Of a DNA stretch of 64,000 nt, positions 8,847 through 17,390 are shown piece by piece (within the stretch, counting starts at the first letter, position 1; each line of letters opens with the position of its first letter). Source of the DNA: Leptolyngbya ohadii IS1 (GTDB lineage Bacteria > Cyanobacteriota > Cyanobacteriia > Elainellales > Elainellaceae); the NCBI RefSeq assembly GCF_002215035.1, contig NZ_NKFP01000007.1, positions 124,001 through 188,000 on the forward strand, given 5' to 3'. A program made the translations under genes and the position numbers. The notes under the pieces are model-generated. The model had not been told where the DNA came from. It saw only the letters and a program-made list of their open reading frames with translations, and searched no databases.

Positions 8847-9280
8847 ACCTGGCACTCAAAATTAACTGCTTTCAAGTCACTTTTCTGAAATAAGCTACCG
8901 ACAGATACCGAGACTTGCTGCTGCTGTCGAAAAGCTTGAATTGGAGCCAGTTTGGGAGGAAGCTGAATCGGAGCCAACCGCGATAGATCGGCAAGCTTTC
9001 CTCCCATCCGTCCTGTGAAGGCACTCACCAAAGCCTGCTGCTGTGAAAATGACAGACTGGAATCCAGGTAGAGAATTGACTGTCCTCCATCGCCAGCAAT
9101 TAATCGAATGAGAACTGCCCCAGCAACATCGACTTGATTAATAGTTCCTGCCTCAATTTGATATGCCACAAACTGAGAGCAGGGAGAGGACGATCGCCAG
9201 CAGGAACACCCCAATGATCCTTCACAGCCGCAGGTTCCCGTTGTCCATCCTTTGAGCGAGTAGTGCTGCATGGCGTTCAT
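8843..9280 (-). CDS. DUF1326 domain-containing protein
   Basis: The 145-aa protein begins with YSLKGWTTGTCGCEGSLGCSCW, followed by a conserved YQIEAGTINQVDVAGAVLIRL core, matching the DUF1326 pattern (Cys-rich start, then Y-x-I-E-x-G...D-V-x-G). Seven cysteines fall in the first 40 residues, which suggests metal or Fe-S binding, though no function is established. Its ATG at 9280 overlaps the stop codon of the ancestral Cys-rich gene (stop 9277-9279) as ATGA. The DUF2182 gene overlaps its own stop in the same way. The three genes were therefore one coupled unit before an IS entered the first of them; the coupling upstream is now lost. Confidence 0.75.
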   Translation of the reverse strand: MNAMQHYSLKGWTTGTCGCEGSLGCSCWRSSSPCSQFVAYQIEAGTINQVDVAGAVLIRLIAGDGGQSILYLDSSLSFSQQQALVSAFTGRMGGKLADLSRLAPIQLPPKLAPIQAFRQQQQVSVSVGSLFQKSDLKAVNFECQV

Positions 9281-9345
9281 TTATCGGAAGTGTTCTGGTT
9301 GTCGAGATCAAAGCCATCAAAATTAAGCGGATTATCCCTGTCACC
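9277..9345 (-). pseudogene. Severed 3' end of the Cys-rich gene
   Basis: Read on the minus strand from the target duplication, this stretch continues the frame of the Cys-rich protein for 19 residues (beginning DNPLNFDGFDLD) and stops at TGA 9277-9279. The stop overlaps the DUF1326 start. It is cut off from the rest of its gene by the IS at 9346-10634. Confidence 0.85.
9336..9345. repeat. Target-site duplication, left of IS copy 1
   Basis: CCCTGTCACC at 9336-9345 is repeated exactly at 10635-10644, directly flanking the element. Confidence 0.95.
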
Positions 9346-10634
9346 CTGCTTGACTGACAAAACGGGAGTGGGATGAAAGGAAAGCTAGGAGGGAAGCAGA
9401 GCGTGATTTAAGCTGATGAGTAACCACACAAATCAATTAAATCCATGACTCCAACTTCCCGTCTTTATGATGCGCTGTCTCGCTATCTGAGTCAATGTGG
9501 AATCGAGTGGCAAGATGTCCGCCATCTGCAAACGCTGTGTTGGATGATCATCGGGATGATCCAGAGCCAGAACGTCCATCTCAACGGGTTTAGCGTGTAT
9601 GTCAAAAGCCGTGCTCAAGTCGCTCAATCCCATCAACGACGGTTTCGTCGCTGGTTGTCGAATCGACGGATTGATGTGGTGAGTGCTTATCACACGCTGA
9701 TTGGGCAAGCCCTGTCCGAGTGGGGAGACCAACGGCTGTACCTGAGCCTGGATACGACGGTCGTATGGAATTGTTTTTGCATCGTCTGGGTCGGAGTGGT
9801 GTATCGGGGTAGAACCGTTCCGGTCGCTTGGCGAGTCGTGGCACAATCGAGCAGCACCGTCAGGTTGTGGACGATTCAGAGGGTTCTCAGACAAGCCCAA
9901 AGAATCCTGCCCGATGGGGTGGCAATTGTCCTGTTGGCAGACCGGGGCTTTGCCGATGGCAAACTGATGAAGTACCTCAGAGAGAATCTGGGCTGGCATT
10001 TTCGGATTCGGATTAAACGCTCGTTCCAGTTTCAGCGAGAGGGTCAGTGGCACAAGGTTTCTGGAGTGCAGTTGCAGCCCGGACAGGCTTACTTCACAAG
10101 TGCAGTCTCGGTGGGCAAAACGAAGCCTTACCGTGGTGTTTACTTGGCTTTCGCCCATGACAAGCAGAGCGGGGAGGATTGGACAATTGTGAGCGATGAA
10201 CCAACGAACTTGCAGACGTTTGCCCAATACCGACTGAGGTTTCAGGTTGAGGAATCCTTTTTAGACCTCAAGTCGAACGGGTTCAATCTTGAAGCCTCCA
10301 GGCTCAGAGACAAATTTGCGCTTTCCCAGTTGTGCGGAGTGATTGCTCTGACCATGCTGTTTCTCATCCTGCAAGGCGTGAATGTCGTGACATCGGGCAA
10401 GCGTCGCCAAGTGGATACCCATTGGAATCGGGGCATGAGTTATCTCAAGCTCGGTTGGAATTGGATTCGCCTTGCTATCACCCAGCAATGGAAGATTCAG
10501 GTTTATTCATTCCTCTCAAGCCTACCTGACCCTCAACCTGCCATTGCTTCCAGGCGACAACTCAACGATTCCTTCGAGCGTGAATTCACCGTCCTCAGCC
10601 GCTTTCCAGCTTCTTAGTTTTGTCAGTCAAGCAG
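9346..10634 (+). mobile_element. IS4-type insertion sequence, copy 1 (1289 bp)
   Basis: The element is bounded by 18-bp terminal inverted repeats, CTGCTTGACTGACAAAAC at the left and its reverse complement at the right, and by a 10-bp target duplication (CCCTGTCACC). It holds one transposase gene. A second copy of the same length lies in opposite orientation at 54806-56094; their transposase translations are identical. The insertion replaced the last 19 codons of the Cys-rich gene with two IS-derived alanine codons and a stop. Confidence 0.95.
9445..10617 (+). CDS. IS4-type DDE transposase (copy 1)
   Basis: The 390-aa protein shows the DDE catalytic triad with the IS4-family Y-x2-R-x3-E-x6-K signature. 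Asp103 lies in LYLSLDTTVVW, Asp166 in LLADRGFADGKL, and Tyr262, Arg265, Glu269 and Lys276 lie in YRLRFQVEESFLDLK. It would cut and move the surrounding 1289-bp element. The reading frame is intact, the terminal repeats and target duplication are complete, and the second copy encodes the same protein, so the element was probably mobile recently. A long open frame on the opposite strand (264 codons) is a shadow of this gene. Confidence 0.95.
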   Translation: MTPTSRLYDALSRYLSQCGIEWQDVRHLQTLCWMIIGMIQSQNVHLNGFSVYVKSRAQVAQSHQRRFRRWLSNRRIDVVSAYHTLIGQALSEWGDQRLYLSLDTTVVWNCFCIVWVGVVYRGRTVPVAWRVVAQSSSTVRLWTIQRVLRQAQRILPDGVAIVLLADRGFADGKLMKYLRENLGWHFRIRIKRSFQFQREGQWHKVSGVQLQPGQAYFTSAVSVGKTKPYRGVYLAFAHDKQSGEDWTIVSDEPTNLQTFAQYRLRFQVEESFLDLKSNGFNLEASRLRDKFALSQLCGVIALTMLFLILQGVNVVTSGKRRQVDTHWNRGMSYLKLGWNWIRLAITQQWKIQVYSFLSSLPDPQPAIASRRQLNDSFEREFTVLSRFPAS

Positions 10635-11109
10635 CCCTGTCACCAGTTCGTTGGAACCGTTCTACAAAATCATCGACAAGCTCCTGCACTTCTCCCCCCA
10701 ATTGTCCGCGAACTGCGTCAAAGTCGATCCCTTCTCCATCGGTTCGATTCTCTTGCAGGATGTCTTGGAGGGCGGACTTGATGTTTTCGCTAAGGAGGTC
10801 TGAAGGACTCTTATCAGATCCTCCGGGCGATCGCTGCCCTTCAGCAAAATCAAAGTTGTCCGCCTCGTCTACTGCTCGACTGCTGAGGCAATTGCAGGGA
10901 GCGCAGTTGCACGAACCCGAACAGCCACAGAGCGTTTCTGTCGTTTTGCCACTGCTGCCGTTGTCACGACTGCTGCGATCAAAGTCTTTCAAAATTTCGT
11001 CATCGCTCACTGACGTACCAATCGTGCGGTTGACATTATCAATATGCTTTTGATCCGGTTCGACTAAGAAGCCAGATTCCTGCTGATTTGGCTCAAATTC
11101 AGAACTCAT
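10627..11109 (-). CDS. Cys-rich hypothetical protein, C-terminus replaced by IS
   Basis: The surviving frame encodes 160 aa. It is acidic and Ser/Asp-rich, with a compact cysteine knot (CGCSGSCNCAPCNC, about residues 62-75) and a helical C-terminal region (LLSENIKSALQDILQ...VQELVDDFVERF). The original ended 19 residues further on; joining across the IS gives 177 aa and a stop overlapping the DUF1326 start. A clear ribosome binding site (AGGAGG) precedes ATG 11109. No family was recognised. The cysteine cluster suggests metal binding, or a secreted disulfide- or metal-bound peptide carried by the nearby type I exporter; both are inference. The truncated protein may still be made, since only its tail is lost. 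Confidence 0.7.
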   Translation of the reverse strand: MSSEFEPNQQESGFLVEPDQKHIDNVNRTIGTSVSDDEILKDFDRSSRDNGSSGKTTETLCGCSGSCNCAPCNCLSSRAVDEADNFDFAEGQRSPGGSDKSPSDLLSENIKSALQDILQENRTDGEGIDFDAVRGQLGGEVQELVDDFVERFQRTGDRAA

Positions 11110-11185
11110 CGTTCCTCCTAGAAGTTGTATTTGGGGAAAGACTTATGTGATCGGGCACAGTACGTCTTTCCCCGCTTCAAACGCG

Positions 11186-11689
11186 CTATTGATAGCTCGA
11201 ACCTTCGTTGCTGTAGCCTGCCTCTCCGATCGTGTTGGTTGGGGCACGAAAAGCAGCAGGGTTCGATCTACTGGGGCGAATTAGATATCTGGCATTGGGT
11301 CGCTGCGGCGATTGCCACACGACTAGCTCACGTCCGTTACCCAAATCCATCAGAGCAAACGCGACATCGGTTCTCAGAAATTGCCGATCGAGAGGAATGC
11401 CCTGATTCTCAGGAAAGTCACCACCCCGATTAACAATCACAAATCCAGTCAACAATCTCGATGCTAGATCGTTAACACCCTGCAAATCCCCTTCAAAGTT
11501 GGGGTCTTGCGCCAAGTTGGGTAAATCACCCACGGACAAGTTTTCGGGCTGTTGAGCAATCTCTCGAATCTGTACTCCAGTCAACCGTCCTTGACGAATC
11601 ATTTGCTGTGCTGAAGCCGGAAAAGTGTCTGCGATCGACAAAGCAAAAATAGCAGCACTAATTCCCCACTGTTTCCACTGGAATTTCAT
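11186..11689 (-). CDS. Exported hypothetical protein
   Basis: A 167-aa protein with an N-terminal signal peptide (ISAAIFALSIADTFPASAQQ, likely cleaved after ASA). The mature part contains IREIAQQPENLSVGDLPNLAQDPNFEGDLQGVNDLASRLL, then a beta-rich segment (DVAFALMDLGNGRELVVWQSP) and a Ser/Asn-rich tail. No family was recognised. A GGAAAG ribosome binding site precedes ATG 11689. It lies between the HlyD-like adaptor and the Cys-rich gene in the same direction, so it probably belongs to the secretion locus as a periplasmic or exported component. The next gene (ATG 11109) follows after 76 bases. Confidence 0.65.
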   Translation of the reverse strand: MKFQWKQWGISAAIFALSIADTFPASAQQMIRQGRLTGVQIREIAQQPENLSVGDLPNLAQDPNFEGDLQGVNDLASRLLTGFVIVNRGGDFPENQGIPLDRQFLRTDVAFALMDLGNGRELVVWQSPQRPNARYLIRPSRSNPAAFRAPTNTIGEAGYSNEGSSYQ

Positions 11690-11804
11690 GATGTCTTTCC
11701 TTTTGTTGTTAGTTGAAAAGCTAAATGGCTGCGTTCACATACCTTGCCCATTATTGAAATTCTAGGTAATTGAGTTTGTTTTATTCATCAATCAAAATGT
11801 AGAG

Positions 11805-13283
11805 TTAGTTAGTTGCTTTTAAGTCGTCAGCCGTTTTGATAATCGGTTCTAGTACGAACATGATGGGGGCACGATTGCCAGTGATGACTTGAATTGACAA
11901 TGACATCCCCGGAACTAGCGGAAAACGACGACCGTTCTGTTCTAAGAAGGGCTGATCTAGCCTGACTTCAACCGGAAAAACACTCTGCCCTGTGGGGTTT
12001 TGACCATCGACCGGAACAGCATCACTGGCAATATTGGTAATGCGTCCTGTAATTTCTCCGAACTCGGTAAACGGGTAAGCATCAACACGCACTTTTACCG
12101 GATCGCCAATGTTTAATCCAGCAATATCCTTGTTGGAAATCTGTGCTTTTGCGATCAAGTCTTCGTCGGGTGTGACATTGACCAGGGCTTGCCCTGCTTG
12201 TGCCACGACTCCGGGCTGCGAGACTTGCAACCCAAACACGCGACCCGATACTGGGGCACGAAGATCCTGCGCGTCCAAATCTAGCTGAACCTGACGAATT
12301 TGAGCATTCAGTTCAACAAGCTGTTGTTCACTTTGCTCGATCGTGCGATCCACTTCGTTATCAAGCTGCGTTAGTTCTGCCTGTACTGCACGAAGCGATT
12401 CTGCAACCGCCCGACGACCGTTCACCACTGCCTGCGACTGCTGCACCTTCAGTTGTGCCTGCTGCACTCGATTCTGGTTCAGTTGATTTTGGATGCCGTT
12501 CAGGTCGGTAACGCGATCGATAAAATCAACTCTGGGGATTGCCCCTTCTCTTGCCAGCGTTGAAAGCCGACCCACTTGATCCCGCTGCACACGCAGGCGA
12601 GTTTGAGTTTCATCGATTGAAGATTGAATCCCCACATTCTGCGTGGCGAGGGATTGTGCTGTCAATTCGATCAGAGCTTGCTGATCCCGAAGCTGCTGGG
12701 TAAACAGTTCAAACCGCTGCCGCTGCGCTGGCGTTAGTCCGGTTGGATCGCCGCTTAATTGTGCCACTAACAGTTGACGATTCTGGACTCGGTTAAACAA
12801 CTCAGGTGTGATCTGTAGCTGCCCAAGCTGTGCTGGATCGATCGATTTTCCCTGTCGGGCTGCCCGTAACACTGTCACGGTTTTTTGCAACGGGTCACGC
12901 TGTTGCAGCAAGGTTTGGAGTTGGTTTTGCAGCTCTGTTTTATCAAGCTGCACCAACAACTCTCCCCGTTCGACCATTTCACCCTCCTGTACCTGGATCG
13001 CAGTTACAACGCCACCGCGCCTGCTCTGAACAGGCTGAGATGAGGATAAGGGTTCGAGCTTGCCCCGCGCCGGGACAATCACATCAATTCGCGCCACGAT
13101 TGACCAGAGCAGGACAAACACGAGCGTCACGACCATCCCGGCAATGCTCAATACTGCCCACCGTTCCTGACTGGGGAGGGTTGCTTCTCCTGTGGGAGAG
13201 ACTGCCTGCACCAGTTTGTTGCGCTGAGTATCAACCCAGGACAGTAAATAATTCAACAACTTCCACCGCATCTGAACTCTCAT
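11805..13283 (-). CDS. HlyD-family membrane-fusion (periplasmic adaptor) protein
   Basis: The 492-aa protein has a short cytoplasmic N-terminus, one transmembrane helix (about residues 45-68) and a lipoyl-like half-motif (SRRGGVVTAIQVQEGEMVERGELLVQLD). A long Gln-rich coiled coil follows (about 110-340), then a second half-motif (LRAPVSGRVFGLQVSQPGVV) and a beta-barrel C-terminal region. This is the standard plan of HlyD adaptors, which link an inner-membrane ABC exporter to an outer-membrane channel. The ABC exporter gene ends 2 bases upstream, indicating one operon. No TolC-like outer-membrane gene is in the window, so a chromosomal one is probably used. Confidence 0.9.
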   Translation of the reverse strand: MRVQMRWKLLNYLLSWVDTQRNKLVQAVSPTGEATLPSQERWAVLSIAGMVVTLVFVLLWSIVARIDVIVPARGKLEPLSSSQPVQSRRGGVVTAIQVQEGEMVERGELLVQLDKTELQNQLQTLLQQRDPLQKTVTVLRAARQGKSIDPAQLGQLQITPELFNRVQNRQLLVAQLSGDPTGLTPAQRQRFELFTQQLRDQQALIELTAQSLATQNVGIQSSIDETQTRLRVQRDQVGRLSTLAREGAIPRVDFIDRVTDLNGIQNQLNQNRVQQAQLKVQQSQAVVNGRRAVAESLRAVQAELTQLDNEVDRTIEQSEQQLVELNAQIRQVQLDLDAQDLRAPVSGRVFGLQVSQPGVVAQAGQALVNVTPDEDLIAKAQISNKDIAGLNIGDPVKVRVDAYPFTEFGEITGRITNIASDAVPVDGQNPTGQSVFPVEVRLDQPFLEQNGRRFPLVPGMSLSIQVITGNRAPIMFVLEPIIKTADDLKATN

Positions 13284-13285
13284 GG

Positions 13286-16200
13286 TTAATCTCCTTTGGA
13301 TTGCTGGGAATAAAGCGTGTAGTAAAGCTGTCGCTGCGCCATCAGTTCAACGTGAGTGCCACGCTCAACAATCGCGCCCGACTGCAAGTAGAAAATCTGG
13401 TCTGCCTGCCGCAGATTAGCGAGTCTATGGGTGATGCAAAACACGGTCTTACCCTTGAACACTTTCATCAGGTTCGCCACGACTCGCCGCTCAGTTTCAT
13501 AGTCCAGGGCACTGGTCGCTTCATCTAAAATCACTAACCTGGGGTTCTGCAAAATCACTTGAGCAATCGCAATTCGCTGACGTTGCCCACCGGATAACCG
13601 TGATCCTCTTTCCCCAACGGGCGTGGCGTAGCCTTGAGGCAGTTTCTCGATAAAGTCGTGGGCTTCCGCCAGTTGAGCCGCCTCAATCACCTGAGCGTCG
13701 GTATAAATGCCCTCATAATCGATGTTGTCTCTGACTGACGCATCAAACAGCAGCGGTTCCTGGGGAACCATGCCCACCTGCTGCCGCAGTGAGTCAAGGG
13801 TCACTTTGTTGATGTCATAGTCATCGATCGTAATTACGCCTTTTTGGGGCACGTAGAGGCGATTCAGGAGCTTCACGAGCGTCGATTTGCCAGAGCCGCT
13901 GAGTCCCACCAAGCCGACGAATTGCCCTGGCTCAACCGTGAGGGAGACATCGGAAAGCTGCATCTCTCCGGTTGACTGGAATCCGAAGGAGACATTTTTT
14001 AGTTCAACTTTGCCGATCACAGGCGGCAGGCTTAGCTGATGTGCGTCTGTTTCTGAGAATTCTTCAGTGGTATCAATTACATCCGCGAGGCGATTGATTG
14101 AAAGCTGGACTTCCTGCACCCGCTCGGAAAGTTGAGCCAGCCGCAGCAGTGGTCCGGTCACGTATCCAGCAATAATTCGGAAGGCAATCAGTCCACCCAG
14201 CGTTAAGTCGCCCTGCACAGCCAAAAGTCCACCCACCCACAGCACGACCAAACTGCTGAGCGTATTTGCCAGCGTGTTGATCGAACCATAGACGCGACTG
14301 GTCATCGTCGAACGAAAGCTGACTTCCAGATATTTGAGATACTGGTCATTCCATGTGGCTTCCACGAACTGTTCCCGGTGCTGTGCTTTCACCGTAAACA
14401 CCCCATTGAGGGTTTCAATCAGATAGCTTTGCAACGCTGAATTCTTGTCAGCCCGTTGCTTGTACAGATCCCGCACTGAAGACGCACCGAACAGGGTGAT
14501 TGCGAGAATGACCGGAATGGTCAGCAGCGTACAAAGGGTGAGTATGGGGCTGTAACTCAGCATGACCACGATGTAGATCAGTGAGAACAGCACATCCATG
14601 ATGACTGTGAGAAACTGGCTGGTCAGGAACGATCGAATGGTTTCCAGTTCACTGATCCGGCTTGATAATTCCCCCACAGGGTATCGCTGGAAAAAGGAGA
14701 GGGGCAGTCGTAGCAGGTGACGCAGCGTATAGCTTGCAATTTGCACATCTACTCGATTCGAGACGCTGTTAAAGATAAAGTTGCGGGAAATGTCCAGCAC
14801 TGACTGAGCGATGCTCAAACTCAGCATGAGGATGCCAAAAGCGGGTAAAGCTCCGGCAGATCCGTTAATAATTACCTTGTCAATAATCTGCTGCGTCAAT
14901 AGGGGTGTCGCTAACCCCAATACCTGTACAAAAATGCTGGCAACCAGGACAAGCAAAAGGGACTTGGCTTCTGGCTTGACATAGGGCAAGACCCACTTCC
15001 AGCCAAATTGCCGCACCGCAGCTCCAGGCTTGCGCGAAAACACGAGAGCTTCGACCAGCGTTCCGTCTTGATCCAGGCTCTCAAGCTGCGGCAGCACATC
15101 CTCAATGGGCAATGTCTGAACGCCCCAGGCTGGATGTGCCAGAGTCAGAACATCGCCTTCTGCTTCACTTCCTACGTCATAGAGAATGCAGGGCTTCCCA
15201 TCCAACTCCAGCAGGGCTGGACACTGAATGCGTCTGAATCCCCCAGGACTGGCAGAGAAATGAATTTGCAGGGCATCCATGTGGAAGCCTTCTGCAATCT
15301 TGCTGTAAAAATCTAACCGATCTGGTTTTTGATCAATGCCTTTAACCCGGCTCCGCAATAGCTGGTGTCGAAAGGGCAGCTTCAATAAATCGGTGAGGTT
15401 CCAGAAGGCAACGACAGTCGCTTCTGCCAGCGTGTCTTCTCGCGCTGTACGCCCTGGATAGTGAGGGGACTCTGAAGGAAGTGGTATCTCTGTTGAAGGC
15501 GGTTGCAGCAAAGCCTCCAGACGGGACAGCGTTTGAATTGCTTCCGGCTCAGTTGCGATGGTGTGCTGAGGGTCAAGCGGTAGGGATTCCGTTTGCAGGA
15601 TGACTGCGATCGTTGGGCGATCGACTCCGACAAGACGAATGGGATAAATCAAAGAATCGTCAAGCCTGATCTGCTCAACATCCAGCACCGATCGCCCAAT
15701 CTGATCTCCTCGGACACTGCCGCCGCTTACCAGCCAAAGAAATTCTGGCGCGAGCGGACTAGGATCACCCACAAACCAGTGGCACACCTTAATTGCTTTC
15801 ACACGAAGCAGATAGTCTGCAAGGTCTTTGGTGCTGGGTAAAACGCTACGGTTTGCCAGTCGCCCCAAAAAGCGATCCAGCAAATCATAGACCTCTAGCA
15901 GGCTAATTTCAGCTTCTAGAATGGGTAACAGCAGGGGCAGGATTGCCTCTATCCGATCGGAGGGAATCGCAAGCGTCTGTACATCTTCTTCAAGGCTGGC
16001 AGCGCGAACACTACCATAAGGAACCCGGCGCAACAGAGGTTCCCAACCAATGCAGGTTCCGGGCTGAAGGGTTTGGATCGTGGGCTTGCCTGATTGACTA
16101 TCTCCTAGCGCCCGTGCCCGTCCCGTCAGTAGAATATGGGTCATCGCCGGAAGTTGCCCCTCTGGAGAAAGCGTTTCCCCCACTTCAAACGTTTGAAGCG

Positions 16201-16309
16201 TAGCAGAGCCGAGCAATTCATCCAGGGTCGTAGGGTCTAAATGGCGCAGTAAAGAGTCCTGCACCGCAGGCTGAATCACAGTCGGTTCTTCGATCGGCAA
16301 TGCCCTCAC
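13286..16309 (-). CDS. Cyclic-nucleotide-domain ABC exporter (peptidase-like domain, type I secretion)
   Basis: The 1007-aa protein begins with a cyclic nucleotide-binding-like domain (about residues 20-145, LLTGRARALGDSQSGKPT). A region resembling a C39 peptidase-like domain (about 345-430) follows, without a recognisable catalytic Cys. Then come an ABC transmembrane domain (about 440-740) and a nucleotide-binding domain with Walker A GLSGSGKST, the Q-loop region QEPLLFDASVRDNI, signature LSGGQRQRIAIAQ and Walker B LVILDEATSALD. It is an ATP-driven exporter of proteins or peptides. A cNMP domain on this scaffold is a HetC-like cyanobacterial arrangement. Its start overlaps the PPIase stop as ATGA and its stop is 2 bases from the HlyD-like gene. 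Likely cargo is the RTX protein or the small Cys-rich protein; this is inference. Confidence 0.9.
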   Translation of the reverse strand: MRALPIEEPTVIQPAVQDSLLRHLDPTTLDELLGSATLQTFEVGETLSPEGQLPAMTHILLTGRARALGDSQSGKPTIQTLQPGTCIGWEPLLRRVPYGSVRAASLEEDVQTLAIPSDRIEAILPLLLPILEAEISLLEVYDLLDRFLGRLANRSVLPSTKDLADYLLRVKAIKVCHWFVGDPSPLAPEFLWLVSGGSVRGDQIGRSVLDVEQIRLDDSLIYPIRLVGVDRPTIAVILQTESLPLDPQHTIATEPEAIQTLSRLEALLQPPSTEIPLPSESPHYPGRTAREDTLAEATVVAFWNLTDLLKLPFRHQLLRSRVKGIDQKPDRLDFYSKIAEGFHMDALQIHFSASPGGFRRIQCPALLELDGKPCILYDVGSEAEGDVLTLAHPAWGVQTLPIEDVLPQLESLDQDGTLVEALVFSRKPGAAVRQFGWKWVLPYVKPEAKSLLLVLVASIFVQVLGLATPLLTQQIIDKVIINGSAGALPAFGILMLSLSIAQSVLDISRNFIFNSVSNRVDVQIASYTLRHLLRLPLSFFQRYPVGELSSRISELETIRSFLTSQFLTVIMDVLFSLIYIVVMLSYSPILTLCTLLTIPVILAITLFGASSVRDLYKQRADKNSALQSYLIETLNGVFTVKAQHREQFVEATWNDQYLKYLEVSFRSTMTSRVYGSINTLANTLSSLVVLWVGGLLAVQGDLTLGGLIAFRIIAGYVTGPLLRLAQLSERVQEVQLSINRLADVIDTTEEFSETDAHQLSLPPVIGKVELKNVSFGFQSTGEMQLSDVSLTVEPGQFVGLVGLSGSGKSTLVKLLNRLYVPQKGVITIDDYDINKVTLDSLRQQVGMVPQEPLLFDASVRDNIDYEGIYTDAQVIEAAQLAEAHDFIEKLPQGYATPVGERGSRLSGGQRQRIAIAQVILQNPRLVILDEATSALDYETERRVVANLMKVFKGKTVFCITHRLANLRQADQIFYLQSGAIVERGTHVELMAQRQLYYTLYSQQSKGD

Positions 16310-17103
16310 GTTGAAACCTCCGTTTCAGCTTTCAGTTCATCGTCTGAGGCTGGAGCGGGGGTGCGATAAATCTCAAACTGCGTGGGATCGTTCATCAGAG
16401 CTTTTGCTTTTCGCTTAAGCCATTCTTCAAACAACCGATTGCGAAGTTCCTCCTGAATCACCCCAGTAAACCGTGCTGGAGCAAATCGCTCAATGCGGAC
16501 AATCCAGTAAGCGGAACCCACTTGAATAGGGGGATAAATTTGTCCTTCACCGGGGTCTTGATAAGCAATGCGAGCGATCGCTTGGGGAAGCTGGTACAGG
16601 CGGAGCGGACCCACCCACCCCTGCGTATGGCGTTCCTCGCCTTCCGAATACAGCGATGCCAGTTTGGGGAAAGTTGCTTCCCCATCTCGAAGCTCGAAGA
16701 AGATTTCTTCTGCTCGTTTCTCCTGGCTAACCAGAATGCGGGAAAACTCAACCTGATCAAACAGGGGTTTACAGCGCATGAACTCCGATTCGAGTTGGGG
16801 TTGAAACAACTGATATTTTAACTTCTCGGTGAGGAGCGATCGGTAAATGGTGGCTTGAAACTCTTCCGGGGTCAGCTTTTTCGATTTCAGCCAGTTTGCA
16901 AAAAACGCATCAAAATCGTCGGGCAGATCCGTTCGACCCGTGAGATATTGATGCAATTCTTGTTTGGTCACTTTTACTTCGCGGAGATAGCTGCTCAACA
17001 AAACCTGCTCAACAAATGCAGGCATCTGCCGAAGCTGGGTCAGGGTCATAGCAAGCTGCTCTCCGCTGAGAACGGTTGAACCGATTCGCACACACGGAGT
17101 CAT
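16306..17103 (-). CDS. Parvulin-type peptidyl-prolyl isomerase (PpiC/SurA-like)
   Basis: The 265-aa protein has a SurA-like helical N-terminal part (ELHQYLTGRTDLPDDFDAFF, LKSKKLTPEEFQATIYRSL) and a parvulin domain at about residues 130-225 (FSRILVSQEKRAEEIFFEL, FPKLASLYSEGE, GWVGPLRLYQLPQAI). No signal peptide is evident. This kind of PPIase is commonly encoded beside cyanobacterial type I exporters, where it may act as a chaperone or maturation factor for exported proteins. It is the first gene of the exporter operon and overlaps the ABC gene by four bases. Confidence 0.8.
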   Translation of the reverse strand: MTPCVRIGSTVLSGEQLAMTLTQLRQMPAFVEQVLLSSYLREVKVTKQELHQYLTGRTDLPDDFDAFFANWLKSKKLTPEEFQATIYRSLLTEKLKYQLFQPQLESEFMRCKPLFDQVEFSRILVSQEKRAEEIFFELRDGEATFPKLASLYSEGEERHTQGWVGPLRLYQLPQAIARIAYQDPGEGQIYPPIQVGSAYWIVRIERFAPARFTGVIQEELRNRLFEEWLKRKAKALMNDPTQFEIYRTPAPASDDELKAETEVST

Positions 17104-17335
17104 GAAGACCGCTTTGGATAGGATTTTGAGAAAAAGAAAGATACTGCGTTCTGTGTATCACGCAGACTGCTTCACCAGACTGTATCCAATGACAGAGATC
17201 GGATGTCTACCCAGATATACAGGATCGGCTCAATCAAACGAAAGAGGGGCAGGAATGTTGATGCTCCCTACACTGAAATCACACTAGAATCAAAAATAAG
17301 TCCGTCCAAAAAGCTTTTCCAAATTCAATCAACTT

Positions 17336-17368
17336 GAGTGCGTTCTTCCTGTAAGAACGCCTGCACTC
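17336..17368. promoter_or_regulatory. Long hairpin in the leader of the TPR-like gene
   Basis: GAGTG-CGTTCTT pairs with AAGAACG...CACTC around a 5-base loop, with a small internal bulge. It sits 22 bases before ATG 17391, just upstream of the GGAGGA ribosome binding site. It could be a terminator-like or regulatory leader element. Confidence 0.45.
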
Positions 17369-17390
17369 TTATTCATTTACCGGAGGAAGC

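Noticed and set aside
9433-10227. 264-codon open frame opposite the transposase
   Set aside because: It is repeated identically in the second IS copy, antisense to a clear DDE transposase, and has no recognisable domain. It is a shadow frame.
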